Source: Enterococcus silesiacus
Lineage (GTDB): Bacteria > Bacillota > Bacilli > Lactobacillales > Enterococcaceae
Assembly (NCBI GenBank): GCA_001465115.1
Contig: CP013614.1
Location: 2,046,001-2,110,000 of the forward strand
Length of the DNA stretch: 64,000 nucleotides
Reading direction: 5' to 3'
Positions 1 through 9,961 of this stretch are shown here, piece by piece. Positions within the stretch are counted from its first letter, which is position 1. Each line of letters begins with the position of its first letter. Under the pieces are notes generated by a model. It made no database searches. It saw nothing but the letters and a program-made list of their open reading frames with translations, and was not told the DNA's origin. The position numbers and the translations under genes were made by a program.

Positions 1-861
1 TCTTACACGCAATAATACCAAAATAAGTATAAATATCCCAAAAATTAGAGCTAGAATTATTACAAATCTACTTGTTTGTTTTGGCGCATCTTTAACTACT
101 TTATGACTTTTTTTGATCGTTTCTAAAGCTTCAGTTGGAACGGAGTATGTTGTACTTTTCTGATCAATAATATCGCACGCATCAGCATAGTTTCCTAAAC
201 CATCACTAGCTCTGAGATACATCTTCCCTTCAAGACCTTCTCGGCTCAACTCAATATTGAATTGACCACTTTTATCTGCTACTCCTTCTTGATAATGATA
301 ATCGTCATTATCCGTATAAAACAGCTCAATTTGATACGTATTTTTAGACGACGGCATTTTGATCTCACCAGATACCGTTTCATTTTCTTTATTATAATGA
401 ACCTTTGAAAAGAAAATCGTTGGCTTATCACTACTAACTAGGTAAGGAATATTTTTGTAATGATACACAACGTCCTCTTCCGATATAAAGCACAAATCAG
501 TTGAGTAAATCCCAATTTTATCCGTTTTAACTGGATTCTTTTCGTAATACATATCTTTGATTTTGATCTTATCTCGATAAAAAATTGTTTCAATAAACCC
601 ACTATAAACATTCGTCGGACCATTCAATACAAATCCTGAAAAACTCATATAAGGACGCTTATCAAAAGGGAACGTCAAGTAAACCTCATCTTTTTTCTTT
701 TCAAGACTTGTGGTTTTCCCATCCAATATTTCCTTACGAGCATAACGGCTTGTCAAATCATTTGCCGCATCAAAATTTGATTCCCCCATCGTTTCTTCTC
801 CATAACAAATAATAGGTGAACATAAAAACAACAGACCCATGAGCCATATAAGCTTTTTCAT
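1..861 (-). CDS. Secreted, C-terminally membrane-anchored protein of unknown function (3' end outside window)
   Basis: The reading frame starts at ATG 861 and runs without a stop to the window edge, 287 codons, so its C-terminus is missing. The N-terminus is a typical signal peptide (MKKLIWLMGLLFLCSPIICYG) ending near residue 21. The central part is rich in Lys, Tyr and Asp, and I recognise no domain in it. Near residues 265-285 comes a hydrophobic segment followed by Arg, so the visible part looks like an extracellular domain tethered by a C-terminal membrane helix. No LPXTG motif is visible before the edge. It is divergent in style from rpmG upstream. The function is unknown; a surface or wall-associated role is inferred from topology only. 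Confidence 0.75.
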   Translation of the reverse strand, partial: MKKLIWLMGLLFLCSPIICYGEETMGESNFDAANDLTSRYARKEILDGKTTSLEKKKDEVYLTFPFDKRPYMSFSGFVLNGPTNVYSGFIETIFYRDKIKIKDMYYEKNPVKTDKIGIYSTDLCFISEEDVVYHYKNIPYLVSSDKPTIFFSKVHYNKENETVSGEIKMPSSKNTYQIELFYTDNDDYHYQEGVADKSGQFNIELSREGLEGKMYLRASDGLGNYADACDIIDQKSTTYSVPTEALETIKKSHKVVKDAPKQTSRFVIILALIFGIFILILVLLRVR

Positions 862-1060
862 AGTAAAACTCCTTTAACAACCTTGTAACAAAATAGTAAC
901 ATAAATGACATTTTTTGGACATCTAAAAAAAACATTTTAAAGTTTCTTAAGATTTAAACATTAAATAACTATGCTTAATCTACAAAGTATAAAAGAATTC
1001 TTGTCTAAAGAAAAGTTTACTTTTTACTTTTATAGTAACTACGTACTTCAATCTAATAAC

Positions 1061-1100
1061 AAAAAAACTTTGAATCCTTACAAGAAGGAATCAAAGTTTA
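1061..1100 (-). terminator. Terminator downstream of rpmG
   Basis: On the minus strand an almost perfect 15-bp stem with one mismatch is followed by seven T. It lies about 10 bases after the rpmG stop codon. Confidence 0.8.
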
Positions 1101-1110
1101 AATGTACAGC

Positions 1111-1260
1111 TTATTTTGTTTCACGGTGTAAAGTAACTTTTCTTTCACGTGGGCAATATTTTTGTTTTTCTAAACGATCAGGATTGTTACGTTTATTTTT
1201 GCTTGTTAGGTAGTTACGTTCTTTACAAGAAGTACATTCCAAAGTAATGTTTACGCGCAT
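1111..1260 (-). CDS. rpmG: 50S ribosomal protein L33
   Basis: A 49-residue basic protein that matches the L33 family over its whole length (begins [19 protein letters not shown], ends TLHRETK). It is a small structural protein of the large ribosomal subunit. A strong GGGAGG site lies eight bases before ATG 1260. The first Cys pair of the zinc-ribbon form is present (CTSC, residues 9-12), but the second is reduced to a single Cys in KYCPRERK, so it is intermediate between the zinc-binding and zinc-free paralogues known in Firmicutes. It stands alone between its own terminator and the PBP gene, which is transcribed in the same direction. Confidence 0.95.
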   Translation of the reverse strand: MRVNITLECTSCKERNYLTSKNKRNNPDRLEKQKYCPRERKVTLHRETK

Positions 1261-1387
1261 GTGTTTTCCCTCCCATATCTAATTTCGTATTTCTAAGATA
1301 TTTCTTAGCCTCAAATATCATATCATGTTTGTGCAGGAATTTCTACCCTTTTAACGAAATTTGTAAAGGAAAACTACTTTACAAATC

Positions 1388-3508
1388 TTATTGAGCTTTA
1401 TATTCAGCATACGCATTAACGATGGCTGTAACCATAGATTGATTAGGTCTAGTATTTTCACTAGTTAAGTGAGGTAAAATGACACTCACCGCAATCTCTG
1501 GGTCATTATACGGTGCATATGCTACTACATTACTGTTTACAGTAACGTGCTCACCTACATTTGTTTCCGCAGTACCTGTTTTTGCAGCAATATCAAGTGC
1601 GGCGCCTTGCATGTATTTACCTGTTGTGAAGACACCATTTCCATGAACAACATCATAAAAGCCATTTTGGATGATTTGCATCTGCTCTGGAGTGATATCA
1701 ACTTTATTCAACGCTTCTGGTTTCTTTTCTTCTTTTAGCTCACCGAGTGAACCATCTGACTTATTATCATAAATTCCTTCAACTACATGTGGCGCAAACC
1801 GAGTGCCTCCATTGGCTACAGTAGCAGCATATTGTGCCAGCTGCATCGCTGTGTACGTATCATACTGACCGAAAGACAAATCGAGTAAGTGTCCAGGCAT
1901 CGGTGCTCTATCAGGGTCATCAAAAGCTTTATTTGTAAAACCTGTTTCTTCACCTGGCAAATCGATCCCAGTCGTAACACCCATTCCGTACTCCCCAAAT
2001 GTTTTACGTAACACATTAAACAAGGTCGGATCCCCCGTGTTGTAAGGCAGTTGCATGTTATATTGATAATCTGTTTTCATCATTTTTAAGACTAACTTCA
2101 TCATATAAGCATTGGACGAATACTCTAAGGCTTGTTCTGCACTAAGACGAATTTGATTTCCTAAAACCTTATTGAAAACAGACGATTTCTGCTCACTTCC
2201 AAAAATTTGCAAAGGCTCATCAATCAACACATCATTTCCACTGATAACACCTTGTTCATATCCTGCCGATATCGTGGCTCCTTTTACTACCGAACCAGGT
2301 TCAAAAGCTTTATTGATTGTAGCAAGTGGATTAGAAGTCAACTCATTTGTTGCAGGATCACGATCTAGTGCAACCATTGCCATCACAGCACCTGTCTTAG
2401 GATTCATCACAACAACGTATGCGCCATCCGAATAAGCCGCATTTCCTGTTGCTAGAAGCTGCTGATATTGTGCTCGAACGACTTCTTCTATTTTCGCCTG
2501 AAAAGCCATATCAATCGTTAATTTTAAATTCTCACCTTTTTTGCCTTCTGATACAGGTGTTTGTGTCACGATTCTTCCATTGTTGTCCAAAGTTACTTCT
2601 GAGATTGCTTTTTGTCCCTGCAATACGTCTTCATATTGCTTTTCTAAATAGCTCGTCCCTACACGATCATTTAGCTCATAACCTTTAGCAATATACTCAT
2701 CGGCTTCTTCTGCTGGTAAACCAGCCTTTTGCGAAGATACGTTTCCTAATAACCCTCTAAGATCCGTTTCATTCGGATATTCTCGATCCCAGTCCATCCC
2801 CGTTGAAACACCAGCAATTTCTGAAGTATGCTCTCCAATTATCGCAATTTCATCCTGAGTAACCCCTTCGTTTTTTATAAAAGCGGTATTTAGCTCTTCA
2901 ACAGAGTTCATTCGTTTAAAAATAGTAGCTGCTTGCAGAGTATGCTCATCAAAGTTGATTTCCTCTGGCGTAACTTTTTCCACCGTTTTAGCATATAGTG
3001 TTCCTTCATCGGTGATTTTATTGCCTTTTTCATCTACTTTATCTTTATCTGTCAAACGTTTTTGGGCTGCTTTTAAATTTTCGGGGTTAGCCAACCAGAA
3101 ATCCTTTTTATCGCGTTCTGTTAATTCATCTGCGGGTACGTGAATCAAGTCGTTTACTTTATTTGCGATTAATACCATGTCTTTTGGCTGAACCTTTTTG
3201 CCACGTGTATAAGTAATCGCTAAATTAGCCTTGTTTCCAACCAGTAAATTACCTTTCGCATCATAAATCTGGCCTCGAGGTGCACTGTTTTTGATTTTTA
3301 AAGTAGAGTTTTCCTCTACCTTTTGTGCATATTGCTGTCCTTCGGCAATCTGCAAATAACCTAAGCGAACAATCAATGCCACAAATAAACCAAAAATCAC
3401 AAAAAACAATAGGTTCAATCGAAACGGAATATGTGATTTTTTATTTTTTTGCGTTATTGGTTCTTCATTATTATTTTTTAATTTATCTAAAAAGCTCATT
3501 TTTTTCAT
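1388..3508 (-). CDS. pbp2B: Class B penicillin-binding protein (PBP2B-like transpeptidase)
   Basis: A 706-residue bitopic membrane protein that cross-links peptidoglycan. A short cytoplasmic segment is followed by one transmembrane helix at about residues 31-50. A PBP dimerisation region follows (APRGQIYD near 76-83), with a long Lys/Glu-rich insertion around 110-230. The transpeptidase domain has the three penicillin-binding motifs: SVVK with nucleophile Ser406, SSN at 464-466 and KTG at 643-645. Length and order fit enterococcal PBP2B. GGAGG lies 11-12 bases before ATG 3508, a rather long spacing. It sits between rpmG and thrS, as in E. faecalis from memory. The exact paralogue name is less certain than the class. 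Confidence 0.92.
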   Translation of the reverse strand: MKKMSFLDKLKNNNEEPITQKNKKSHIPFRLNLLFFVIFGLFVALIVRLGYLQIAEGQQYAQKVEENSTLKIKNSAPRGQIYDAKGNLLVGNKANLAITYTRGKKVQPKDMVLIANKVNDLIHVPADELTERDKKDFWLANPENLKAAQKRLTDKDKVDEKGNKITDEGTLYAKTVEKVTPEEINFDEHTLQAATIFKRMNSVEELNTAFIKNEGVTQDEIAIIGEHTSEIAGVSTGMDWDREYPNETDLRGLLGNVSSQKAGLPAEEADEYIAKGYELNDRVGTSYLEKQYEDVLQGQKAISEVTLDNNGRIVTQTPVSEGKKGENLKLTIDMAFQAKIEEVVRAQYQQLLATGNAAYSDGAYVVVMNPKTGAVMAMVALDRDPATNELTSNPLATINKAFEPGSVVKGATISAGYEQGVISGNDVLIDEPLQIFGSEQKSSVFNKVLGNQIRLSAEQALEYSSNAYMMKLVLKMMKTDYQYNMQLPYNTGDPTLFNVLRKTFGEYGMGVTTGIDLPGEETGFTNKAFDDPDRAPMPGHLLDLSFGQYDTYTAMQLAQYAATVANGGTRFAPHVVEGIYDNKSDGSLGELKEEKKPEALNKVDITPEQMQIIQNGFYDVVHGNGVFTTGKYMQGAALDIAAKTGTAETNVGEHVTVNSNVVAYAPYNDPEIAVSVILPHLTSENTRPNQSMVTAIVNAYAEYKAQ

Positions 3509-3617
3509 TTATTGTTAATCCTCCATGTGAGAAAAGTCTCGCTTCTCTATTGTAACGAAAAAACGCAAAAAAAAATAGAGGGAATCCTCTTACTAAGAAA
3601 ATATTTAATTTTTAATA

Positions 3618-3658
3618 AATTAAAATGGACAAAGGTTGGTCACTTTGTCCATTTTTTT
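3618..3658 (-). terminator. Terminator after thrS
   Basis: A 12-bp perfect stem (AAATGGACAAAG and its complement) with an 8-base loop lies directly after the thrS stop codon. T-rich sequence on both sides means it could also act on the plus strand. Confidence 0.7.
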
Positions 3659-3660
3659 AA

Positions 3661-5601
3661 TTATTTTCTACTATAATTCGCTACATCAGCGACCATACTA
3701 TCCACAAAGATATTCAGATCGATGACTTCTGTTTCTTTACTGCCGTAACGGCGGATATTAACTGTTGCGTCATCCATCTCTTTATCTCCAACAACGATTT
3801 GATAAGGAATTTTTTGTGTTTGAGATGCACGGATCTTGTAACCCATTTTCTCATTACGATCATCTACTTCAATACGTAAACCTTGTTCTTGTAGGCGTTT
3901 TTTTACTTCATACGCGTAATCTGAATGTGCTTCAACTGATACAGGAATAATTGTTGCTTGAATCGGAGCTAGCCAAGTTGGGAAAGCGCCTTTGTAGACT
4001 TCAGTTAAGTAAGCCACAAAACGTTCCATCGTCGAAACGATCCCTCTGTGAATAACCAGCGGACGATGTGTATTTTCCCCATCTTCTCCTACATAAGTCA
4101 AATCAAAACGTTCTGGCAATAATGCGTCAATTTGAATTGTAGAGAGTGTTTCTTCCATCCCTAATGCAGTTTTTACTTGAACATCTAGTTTAGGACCATA
4201 AAAGGCTGCTTCACCTTCTGCTTCAAAATAATCGATACCTGCTTCATCAGCCGCTTCTTTGATCATTGTTTGAGATCTTTCCCACATTGCATCATCATCA
4301 AAGTATTTCTCTTTGTTGTTAGGATCTCTTAAGCTTAAACGGAAACGGTAGTCTGTTACATCAAAATCAGCATAAACTTCTACCATTAACTTCAATGTGC
4401 GTAGGAATTCTTCTTTGATTTGATCAGGACGTACAAAGGTATGCCCATCATTCAATGTCATTTCACGCACACGTTGTAACCCAGATAACGCCCCAGATTT
4501 TTCATAACGGTGCATCATACCTAATTCTGCGATTCTAATTGGTAATTCACGGTAGCTGTGGATATCATTTTTATAAACCATCATGTGATGTGGACAGTTC
4601 ATTGGACGAAGGACTAGCATTTCGCCATCTCCCATATCCATTGGTGGAAACATGTCTTCATGATAGTGATCCCAGTGACCAGATCTCTTATAAAACTCAA
4701 CGTTGGCCATGATTGGTGTATACACATGTTGATAACCTAAGCTGATTTCTTTATCTGTAATATAACGTTCAATGGTGCGGCGGATTGTGGCACCTTTTGG
4801 TAACCAGAATGGTAATCCTGAACCAACATCTGGATTAAGCATAAATAAGTCTAGCTCTTTTCCTAATTTACGGTGGTCACGTTCTTTCGCTTCTTCACGC
4901 ATCTTGATAAATTCTTTTAAATCTTTTTTATCAAAGAAAGCTGTTCCGTAAATACGTTGCATCATTTGATTGTTGGAGTTTCCTCTCCAATACGCACCAG
5001 CTACTGATAATAATTGGAACACTTGGATACGTCCAGTTGATGGCACATGGACACCTCGACATAAATCAACGAAATCGCCTTGATCATAAACGGTGATCAC
5101 TTCATCTTCTGGAAGCTCTGAAATCAATTCAACTTTATAAGGATCATCTGCAAATAATTCTAACGCTTCACTCTTAGAAACAACTTTGCGGACGATTGGA
5201 TTATTTTCTTTGACGATTTTCATCATTTCAGCTTCAATCGCTGGTAAATCTTCTGCTGTGATTGGATTCTCACCATTATCAGTGTCATAGTAAAAACCAG
5301 AATCAATGGCTGGACCAACACCAAATTTGATTTTTGGGAATAAACGACGTAATGCGTTAGCCATTAAGTGCGCAGATGAATGACGTAAAATCCCAAGTGC
5401 ATCCTCGTGATCTGGTGTTACGATTTCAATGTTCCCGTCTTCTTCGATTGGGCGACTCAAATCTATTAATGTGCCATTGAATTTCCCTGCTAATGCTTTT
5501 TTAGCTAAACTGTTACTGATACTTTTAGCGATGTCTAATGTTGATGAGCCAGGCTCAAATTCTTTGACTGCGCCATCTGGGAATGTAATTTTGAGTGACA
5601 T
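3661..5601 (-). CDS. thrS: Threonyl-tRNA synthetase
   Basis: A 646-residue class II synthetase that charges tRNA-Thr. An N-terminal TGS domain (from [15 protein letters not shown]) is followed by the second-additional editing domain ([16 protein letters not shown] near 78-93) and the catalytic core, including the zinc-site region [11 protein letters not shown] and the motif 2 segment [16 protein letters not shown]. An anticodon-binding domain ends the protein. I chose ATG 5601 because a TTG five codons upstream overlaps the GGAGG ribosome site. It follows a long T-box leader, so expression should respond to uncharged tRNA-Thr. Confidence 0.97.
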   Translation of the reverse strand: MSLKITFPDGAVKEFEPGSSTLDIAKSISNSLAKKALAGKFNGTLIDLSRPIEEDGNIEIVTPDHEDALGILRHSSAHLMANALRRLFPKIKFGVGPAIDSGFYYDTDNGENPITAEDLPAIEAEMMKIVKENNPIVRKVVSKSEALELFADDPYKVELISELPEDEVITVYDQGDFVDLCRGVHVPSTGRIQVFQLLSVAGAYWRGNSNNQMMQRIYGTAFFDKKDLKEFIKMREEAKERDHRKLGKELDLFMLNPDVGSGLPFWLPKGATIRRTIERYITDKEISLGYQHVYTPIMANVEFYKRSGHWDHYHEDMFPPMDMGDGEMLVLRPMNCPHHMMVYKNDIHSYRELPIRIAELGMMHRYEKSGALSGLQRVREMTLNDGHTFVRPDQIKEEFLRTLKLMVEVYADFDVTDYRFRLSLRDPNNKEKYFDDDAMWERSQTMIKEAADEAGIDYFEAEGEAAFYGPKLDVQVKTALGMEETLSTIQIDALLPERFDLTYVGEDGENTHRPLVIHRGIVSTMERFVAYLTEVYKGAFPTWLAPIQATIIPVSVEAHSDYAYEVKKRLQEQGLRIEVDDRNEKMGYKIRASQTQKIPYQIVVGDKEMDDATVNIRRYGSKETEVIDLNIFVDSMVADVANYSRK

Positions 5602-5930
5602 TTTTGTTTCCTCCAATTTTTTTATTATTGATTATGAGAATGTTCGACTTTCCAACAAAATAAGCACGTTTGAGCAAAAAAATAAGTCCTAGCATCTGAT
5701 AAAGATCATCAGACACTAGGACGAAAAGTTCGTGGTTCCACCTATTTTTAAACACAGCAAACAGCCATGTTCCTCAAGCGTGTTAACGGGACGGCCGCCT
5801 TTGCTTCAACAAAGGTTGGAAAAAGTGGTCATTCCTTGTGCAGGTCTGGAAAATTTTCAGCCGAGATTTTCCTCTCTAAAAGACTGCTTGCAAGTTCAGT
5901 TGTCTTTCTCATCAATCATTTATGTGTTAA
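5602..5930 (-). promoter_or_regulatory. T-box leader of thrS
   Basis: The 330-base leader of thrS carries the T-box core at 5731-5744 (minus strand AGGTGGAACCACG), which pairs with the acceptor end of uncharged tRNA. The alternative terminator is at 5676-5722. A likely specifier codon, ACC for Thr, lies at 5827-5829 within ATGACCAC. The GAGAGG segment near 5870 fits the S-turn/AG-bulge part of stem I. The class is clear; the specifier position is inferred from the usual geometry. Confidence 0.9.
5676..5722 (-). terminator. T-box-controlled attenuator terminator
   Basis: A stem of GTCCTAG..TCTGAT with its complement, an eight-base loop and a following T-rich run lies between the T-box sequence and thrS. 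It is mutually exclusive with the antiterminator formed by the T-box core. Confidence 0.88.
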
Positions 5931-5975
5931 TTTAAACACTTCTTGAAATAAAAAGCAAGTATTTCTTTAAAATGC

Positions 5976-6155
5976 TTATTTTTTCCATTGACCTCCTTGT
6001 GCGTAGCGTCCTTTTTTCATTTCATTTACAATAACATGGATGTTCTCTTTGGGCGCTCCAGTATTTTTAGATACTACTTCTGTAATTTCTTTAACCATAT
6101 TAGTTAGTTGTTCCTCACTGCGACCTTCAACTAGTTCAACGTGAATAAATGGCAT
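5976..6155 (-). CDS. 4-oxalocrotonate tautomerase-family protein
   Basis: A 59-residue protein that matches small tautomerases. It begins [16 protein letters not shown], so removal of Met exposes the catalytic Pro1. A conserved Arg (R12 of the precursor) and the C-terminal beta-hairpin with GRYAQGGQ complete the pattern. I placed the start at the second of two adjacent ATG codons (6155 rather than 6158), because Pro must follow Met and GGAGG is then seven bases away. The substrate is unknown; the family keto-enol isomerises small acids. It stands alone between the thrS leader and the L,D-transpeptidase gene. Confidence 0.9.
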   Translation of the reverse strand: MPFIHVELVEGRSEEQLTNMVKEITEVVSKNTGAPKENIHVIVNEMKKGRYAQGGQWKK

Positions 6156-6384
6156 CATGTTTCCTCCGTTCAATTTTTGATTGTTCTTCTTACAATAATA
6201 TCACTTTATACAAAAAAATATTTATTTCTCAGCCCTCAAAATAAACAGCGACGCCTCTTGATTCATAAACAAATTCTCTCCATGATAAAAAATTTGGCAT
6301 GGAAATACATTTTAGTAACGTTTTTCCCTTACTCAATTATTTCCCTAGTTTTTTATTTCTGCTCAATCACTAATTTTATGTTAT

Positions 6385-6410
6385 AAAAAAAGAAGCCCTT
6401 AAGACTTCTT
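6385..6410 (-). terminator. Terminator after the L,D-transpeptidase gene
   Basis: On the minus strand a short stem AGAAG..CTTCT is followed by seven T. It lies 12 bases after the stop codon. Confidence 0.65.
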
Positions 6411-6421
6411 CTCACTACATT

Positions 6422-7879
6422 TTAAGCTGGTTCACCATAATCAACTGGTTTATCAAATTCTCCTGGTGCATCATCATAGATGTGTCCATAGATAATGACA
6501 GGCATTCCTGCATAGGCACCGTTGAAAATTTGCGCAACTGCGGCACCTGGTGTATTGATACAGCCATTACTACCGAAGTTCGTTTTATACGCTTCTTTAT
6601 TTCCGAAATATTCTGCCTTGTAATCAGCATCATGAATACCGATTTGTGTTACTACTCCACCAAAACTCTTCAATGGCATCCAATATTTTACTGGTACACT
6701 ATAGCTTGAACCATCCAACATTTCGCCTTCTAGTTTTGTATCTGTGTCTTTATATAAAATAGTATGGAATCCTGGAACAGTGGCCGTTCCCTTGTTGTAA
6801 CGACCTGTAATGACATCCGTTTCAACTACTTTGGCACCATCTTTAAAGAAATACATTTTTTGATCGTTTAAATCGATTTCTACATAATCTTTATCAACCG
6901 TTGAAGATTGTGTAACATCCCCATCAATCGGTACTGTAATCGTTTCTGTGTCTTTATCACTATTCAGTGCCTGAACAAGTAAATCTCTTGTTTGAGGCAT
7001 ATTGATATCCCAACCGTAGCTGCCATTATTTTTATACTTAGTTGTCACACCATGCACATTTTTAAAGATGATTGGCTTAAAGATCGAACCATATTGTTGA
7101 TTAGTTTGCTCCACCCAGGCATAGACCTTATTTGAATCAACATCTCCATTTACATCCATAAATGACTGTAGCTCTTCTTTTGTAAGAGTCAACTTTTCGC
7201 CATTGATATCTAATGTGATTGCTTTATTTTCTTTTTTAGACAATTTTGCTAGTTTTTCCTGTAATCCCTTATCATCTTTTGTAAGTGCGGGCTTTTGGTA
7301 AAACTCTTTTACATCATAAACATAATTGCCTTTATTTTCGTCAACATCTTTCAAGACTTGGTTCATCAAAGCTTCTTTATCAACGTTTGTCCCAGTTTGT
7401 TCTGCTAGAATTTGATACTTACCATCAACTTTTTCGATCCGAGCATCTTGACTTGGCGTTCCTTCTTCAAAGGTCAGCTCGTTCAGCTTATTCTTTAACT
7501 CCGCTTTATAGTCTTCATTGATCGGTAATTTAATAGAACGATCCCCAATATTTTGTTTCAGATATTCTTCTGAAATTTCGTATTTTTCAGGTAATTCTAT
7601 TTTTTCTTCTTTGTCGTTCACTTTAATAACAACAGCTTCAGCTTTATTCAGCTCTTCCAGCTTCTTCTTCGCATCTTTTGCGTTTAATAAGCTGATGTCA
7701 ACACCATTTGCTTTTGCCGTGATGAAAAAATGTGATTGGAAGTAGACAAGCCCGCCAGTAAATACCAGTGCTAAGCAAATCAACAAACCAACTACAGGAA
7801 CTAACCATTTCTTTTTCTTCTTATTTAGGGGCGCTCTTGTATTTTTTGTCGAGCGACTAACTGATTCTTCATTTTCCAT
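6422..7879 (-). CDS. Membrane-anchored L,D-transpeptidase (YkuD domain)
   Basis: A 485-residue protein with a Lys-rich cytoplasmic start, one membrane helix at about residues 26-48, a long extracellular part with two copies of the putative peptidoglycan-binding type-4 module, and a C-terminal YkuD catalytic domain. The active-site signature is the HD in IGIHDADY followed by SNGCIN at about 437-442, with Cys440 as the nucleophile. Such enzymes make 3-3 type or related cross-links that beta-lactams other than carbapenems inhibit poorly. It is very similar in layout and neighbourhood to Ldt-fs of E. faecalis. It is a single gene with its own terminator. Confidence 0.93.
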   Translation of the reverse strand: MENEESVSRSTKNTRAPLNKKKKKWLVPVVGLLICLALVFTGGLVYFQSHFFITAKANGVDISLLNAKDAKKKLEELNKAEAVVIKVNDKEEKIELPEKYEISEEYLKQNIGDRSIKLPINEDYKAELKNKLNELTFEEGTPSQDARIEKVDGKYQILAEQTGTNVDKEALMNQVLKDVDENKGNYVYDVKEFYQKPALTKDDKGLQEKLAKLSKKENKAITLDINGEKLTLTKEELQSFMDVNGDVDSNKVYAWVEQTNQQYGSIFKPIIFKNVHGVTTKYKNNGSYGWDINMPQTRDLLVQALNSDKDTETITVPIDGDVTQSSTVDKDYVEIDLNDQKMYFFKDGAKVVETDVITGRYNKGTATVPGFHTILYKDTDTKLEGEMLDGSSYSVPVKYWMPLKSFGGVVTQIGIHDADYKAEYFGNKEAYKTNFGSNGCINTPGAAVAQIFNGAYAGMPVIIYGHIYDDAPGEFDKPVDYGEPA

Positions 7880-8303
7880 TGAGCTATCTTCCTTTTTTAT
7901 GATTTATATGTTTCTTTTGATGAACGCCTTTTCTGTTTATAGAAATTAAATAAATGGAAGTAACTCTTCCTACAATTGCTTTGACTTTATTCATCAATTC
8001 CTATTAGAATTGACATTTTAACGTTAGTGTAGTCAAATTCTCTTCATTCTTCAATTAATTTGCTTACATATGAGAAAAAATTCATGTTTTGTATGTATAA
8101 ATGCTAGAATTATATTTTTCCTAGTAAACAGGTAACGAGCGTCATCAAAATTTAATATAGTGCACTTACTATTCTATCATACATGTGTAAGAGGAAAAAA
8201 GCCCATTTAGCAATATATTTTATTAAATTCTTATTTATTTACAATAAAAGCTATTGCACAACCTACTTTTCACTTGCTGCTAAAAAAAGAAATAGAAATA
8301 CAT
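7880..8303. other. AT-rich intergenic region without a recognisable gene
   Basis: The 424 bases between the L,D-transpeptidase start and the end of the nucleotidyltransferase gene contain no supported reading frame, RNA or repeat. The promoter of the L,D-transpeptidase gene must lie near 7900-8050, but I see no convincing hexamer pair. Confidence 0.6.
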
Positions 8304-9161
8304 TTAATTTGGGGATTTAAAACGAAATGCTGTCGAATATTTTATAACTTTCTCAGCTGTTTTTTGGTCATACACTAAATTATTTTTTTCTGAAAACTGC
8401 TTAGCATAATCATCAAACTGCTTTTGTAAAGAAAATAGTGCAGACCACCCCTTGCCAATACTAGAAACGTCCATTGTTTTTAAGAGCGCTTCGTATTCTT
8501 CTTTCGTCAAATAATTAGGCAAATATTTATAGTTCTTTCCAACGCTAAAATCATACCCATGATCAGCACCCGCTCGCCAGGATAGTAACCGTAAAAGTTC
8601 TTTTTGGCAATTTTCATTCAGATGATCTGCTGCATAAAACAATTCATTACGCCATAAGCCTTTTACCACATAGGTACTGACCCACCAAAATTCATTACAG
8701 CAGTCTGAAAACTCTACTTGGCTAGGCCGTTTGACCCAAAACTCTTGATCGGTCGCTTCTGCTTGACTTGGTAATAATTGTTCTTTATCCAATAAAATCT
8801 TGGCTAAACGATCTCCCTCATGCCAATGATTTGCCTGTTCTTTAGGACAAAGGGTCAGGTCGATTCGATTGCCGTCCTCAAATAACATTAAATAAGTAAA
8901 ACGCCCATTGTTAGTTGGTGGAAACAACTCCATAGCTTCCGGTGTTTGCATAATTAAACGCGCCCCAAACCTATCGATCCACGATTGATCACAGAGAAAA
9001 GATTCAATTGCTTCCACAATATAGACAATATCATAATCCTGAAATAAATCCTTAGGGACATTTTTATTTGTCCGCGAACCATTCATGCCAACAGCCAGAA
9101 TTCTAGGATCATTGGCTGCTGAATCTAAAATCAAACGAAACATCTCTTGCTCACTTCTCAT
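8304..9161 (-). CDS. ANT(6)-like aminoglycoside adenylyltransferase family protein
   Basis: A 285-residue protein of the streptomycin 6-adenylyltransferase (AadE/AadK) family. The N-terminal nucleotidyltransferase fold shows NGSRTNKNVPKDLFQDYDIVY, with the conserved GSR and the Asp pair in DYDIVY, and a third acidic segment in GNRIDLTLCP. The C-terminal helical part contains the family-typical CCNEFWWVSTYVVKGLW. The start is placed at ATG 9161 (MRSEQEM), ten codons inside the longest frame, because that Met matches the family start and GGAG precedes it. Chromosomal copies occur in many Firmicutes and do not always confer resistance, so the resistance phenotype is not established. Confidence 0.88.
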   Translation of the reverse strand: MRSEQEMFRLILDSAANDPRILAVGMNGSRTNKNVPKDLFQDYDIVYIVEAIESFLCDQSWIDRFGARLIMQTPEAMELFPPTNNGRFTYLMLFEDGNRIDLTLCPKEQANHWHEGDRLAKILLDKEQLLPSQAEATDQEFWVKRPSQVEFSDCCNEFWWVSTYVVKGLWRNELFYAADHLNENCQKELLRLLSWRAGADHGYDFSVGKNYKYLPNYLTKEEYEALLKTMDVSSIGKGWSALFSLQKQFDDYAKQFSEKNNLVYDQKTAEKVIKYSTAFRFKSPN

Positions 9162-9321
9162 ATCTAGTCTCCACTTCTTCCTCTTATACATAGAGTATAA
9201 GGCAAATTGCTGAACTATGTTATACTTTGTTTAAAAATCGTTAAAAAAACTTTAAAAAAGGAAATATTAGCACCATCCATTTTGATTATCTACTACACTA
9301 GATAAGAAAGGTTGTGGTGTT

Positions 9322-9903
9322 ATGAAATGGGTGAAACGAATCATGTTTATCATTATAGGATTAGGTTTTGTGTATGCGGCACTCGTTCTTTTTTTGATTT
9401 TAAGCGGAACCAAAGAACAGCCAACTGCAACGCCAGATACAGTCCTGATTCTAGGGGCTCAAGTCAGAGGGACTTCAAAGGATCATGCCTATCCCAGTAC
9501 TGTTTTAAAAGAACGTTTGGATGCAGCTATTCCTTATTTGAAAAAATATTCAAAAACAACAGTCATCGTTTGCGGTGGTCAAGGTGAAGATGAACCAGAT
9601 AGCGAAGCGAATGTAATGGCTGAATATCTCAGGGTACACGGTATTTCACAAAAACGGATTCTGATCGAAGATACCTCTACCCGTACAAAAGAAAATATTC
9701 TAAATGCTCAAAAGAAACAAAAATTAGGAAATACAGTACTTGTTACAAGTGATTTTCATATGTATCGCTCAAAATTATTAGCAAAACGTTTAGGAATTTC
9801 TGAGGTCAGCGGGTTACCTTCTGTCTCTAAATCTTCCGCTGTATTTAAAACTTATGTTAGAGAAATATGCGCTTTAGGCTATGGTTTACTTTTCGATCAT
9901 TGA
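9322..9903 (+). CDS. DUF218 / YdcF-SanA family membrane protein
   Basis: A 193-residue protein with one N-terminal membrane helix (about residues 5-28) and an extracytoplasmic DUF218 domain. Family motifs are DTVLILGAQVRG, STVLKERLDAA, VCGGQGEDE and the conserved TRTKENILNA, followed by VTSDFHMYRS. Members such as SanA and ElyC affect envelope permeability or wall precursor handling, but the biochemical activity is unclear. A GAAAGG-type site precedes ATG 9322. It is the only plus-strand gene in this part and converges on the terminator of the WxL operon. Confidence 0.88.
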   Translation: MKWVKRIMFIIIGLGFVYAALVLFLILSGTKEQPTATPDTVLILGAQVRGTSKDHAYPSTVLKERLDAAIPYLKKYSKTTVIVCGGQGEDEPDSEANVMAEYLRVHGISQKRILIEDTSTRTKENILNAQKKQKLGNTVLVTSDFHMYRSKLLAKRLGISEVSGLPSVSKSSAVFKTYVREICALGYGLLFDH

Positions 9904-9914
9904 GCAATCTCTTC

Positions 9915-9948
9915 AAAAAAAAAGACCCGCCCTTTGGGGAAGGGCGGG
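9915..9948 (-). terminator. Strong terminator, minus strand, end of the WxL operon
   Basis: A perfect nine-bp GC-rich stem (CCCGCCCTT) with a five-base loop is followed on the minus strand by TCTTTTTTTTT. It faces both the end of the DUF218 gene and the WxL operon, but only the minus direction has a T run. Confidence 0.85.
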
Positions 9949-9961
9949 AAAGGAGTTAAAA

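Noticed and set aside
971..1213. 80-codon plus-strand frame
   Set aside because: It lies antisense to rpmG and its terminator and has no ribosome site; L33 on the minus strand is unmistakable.
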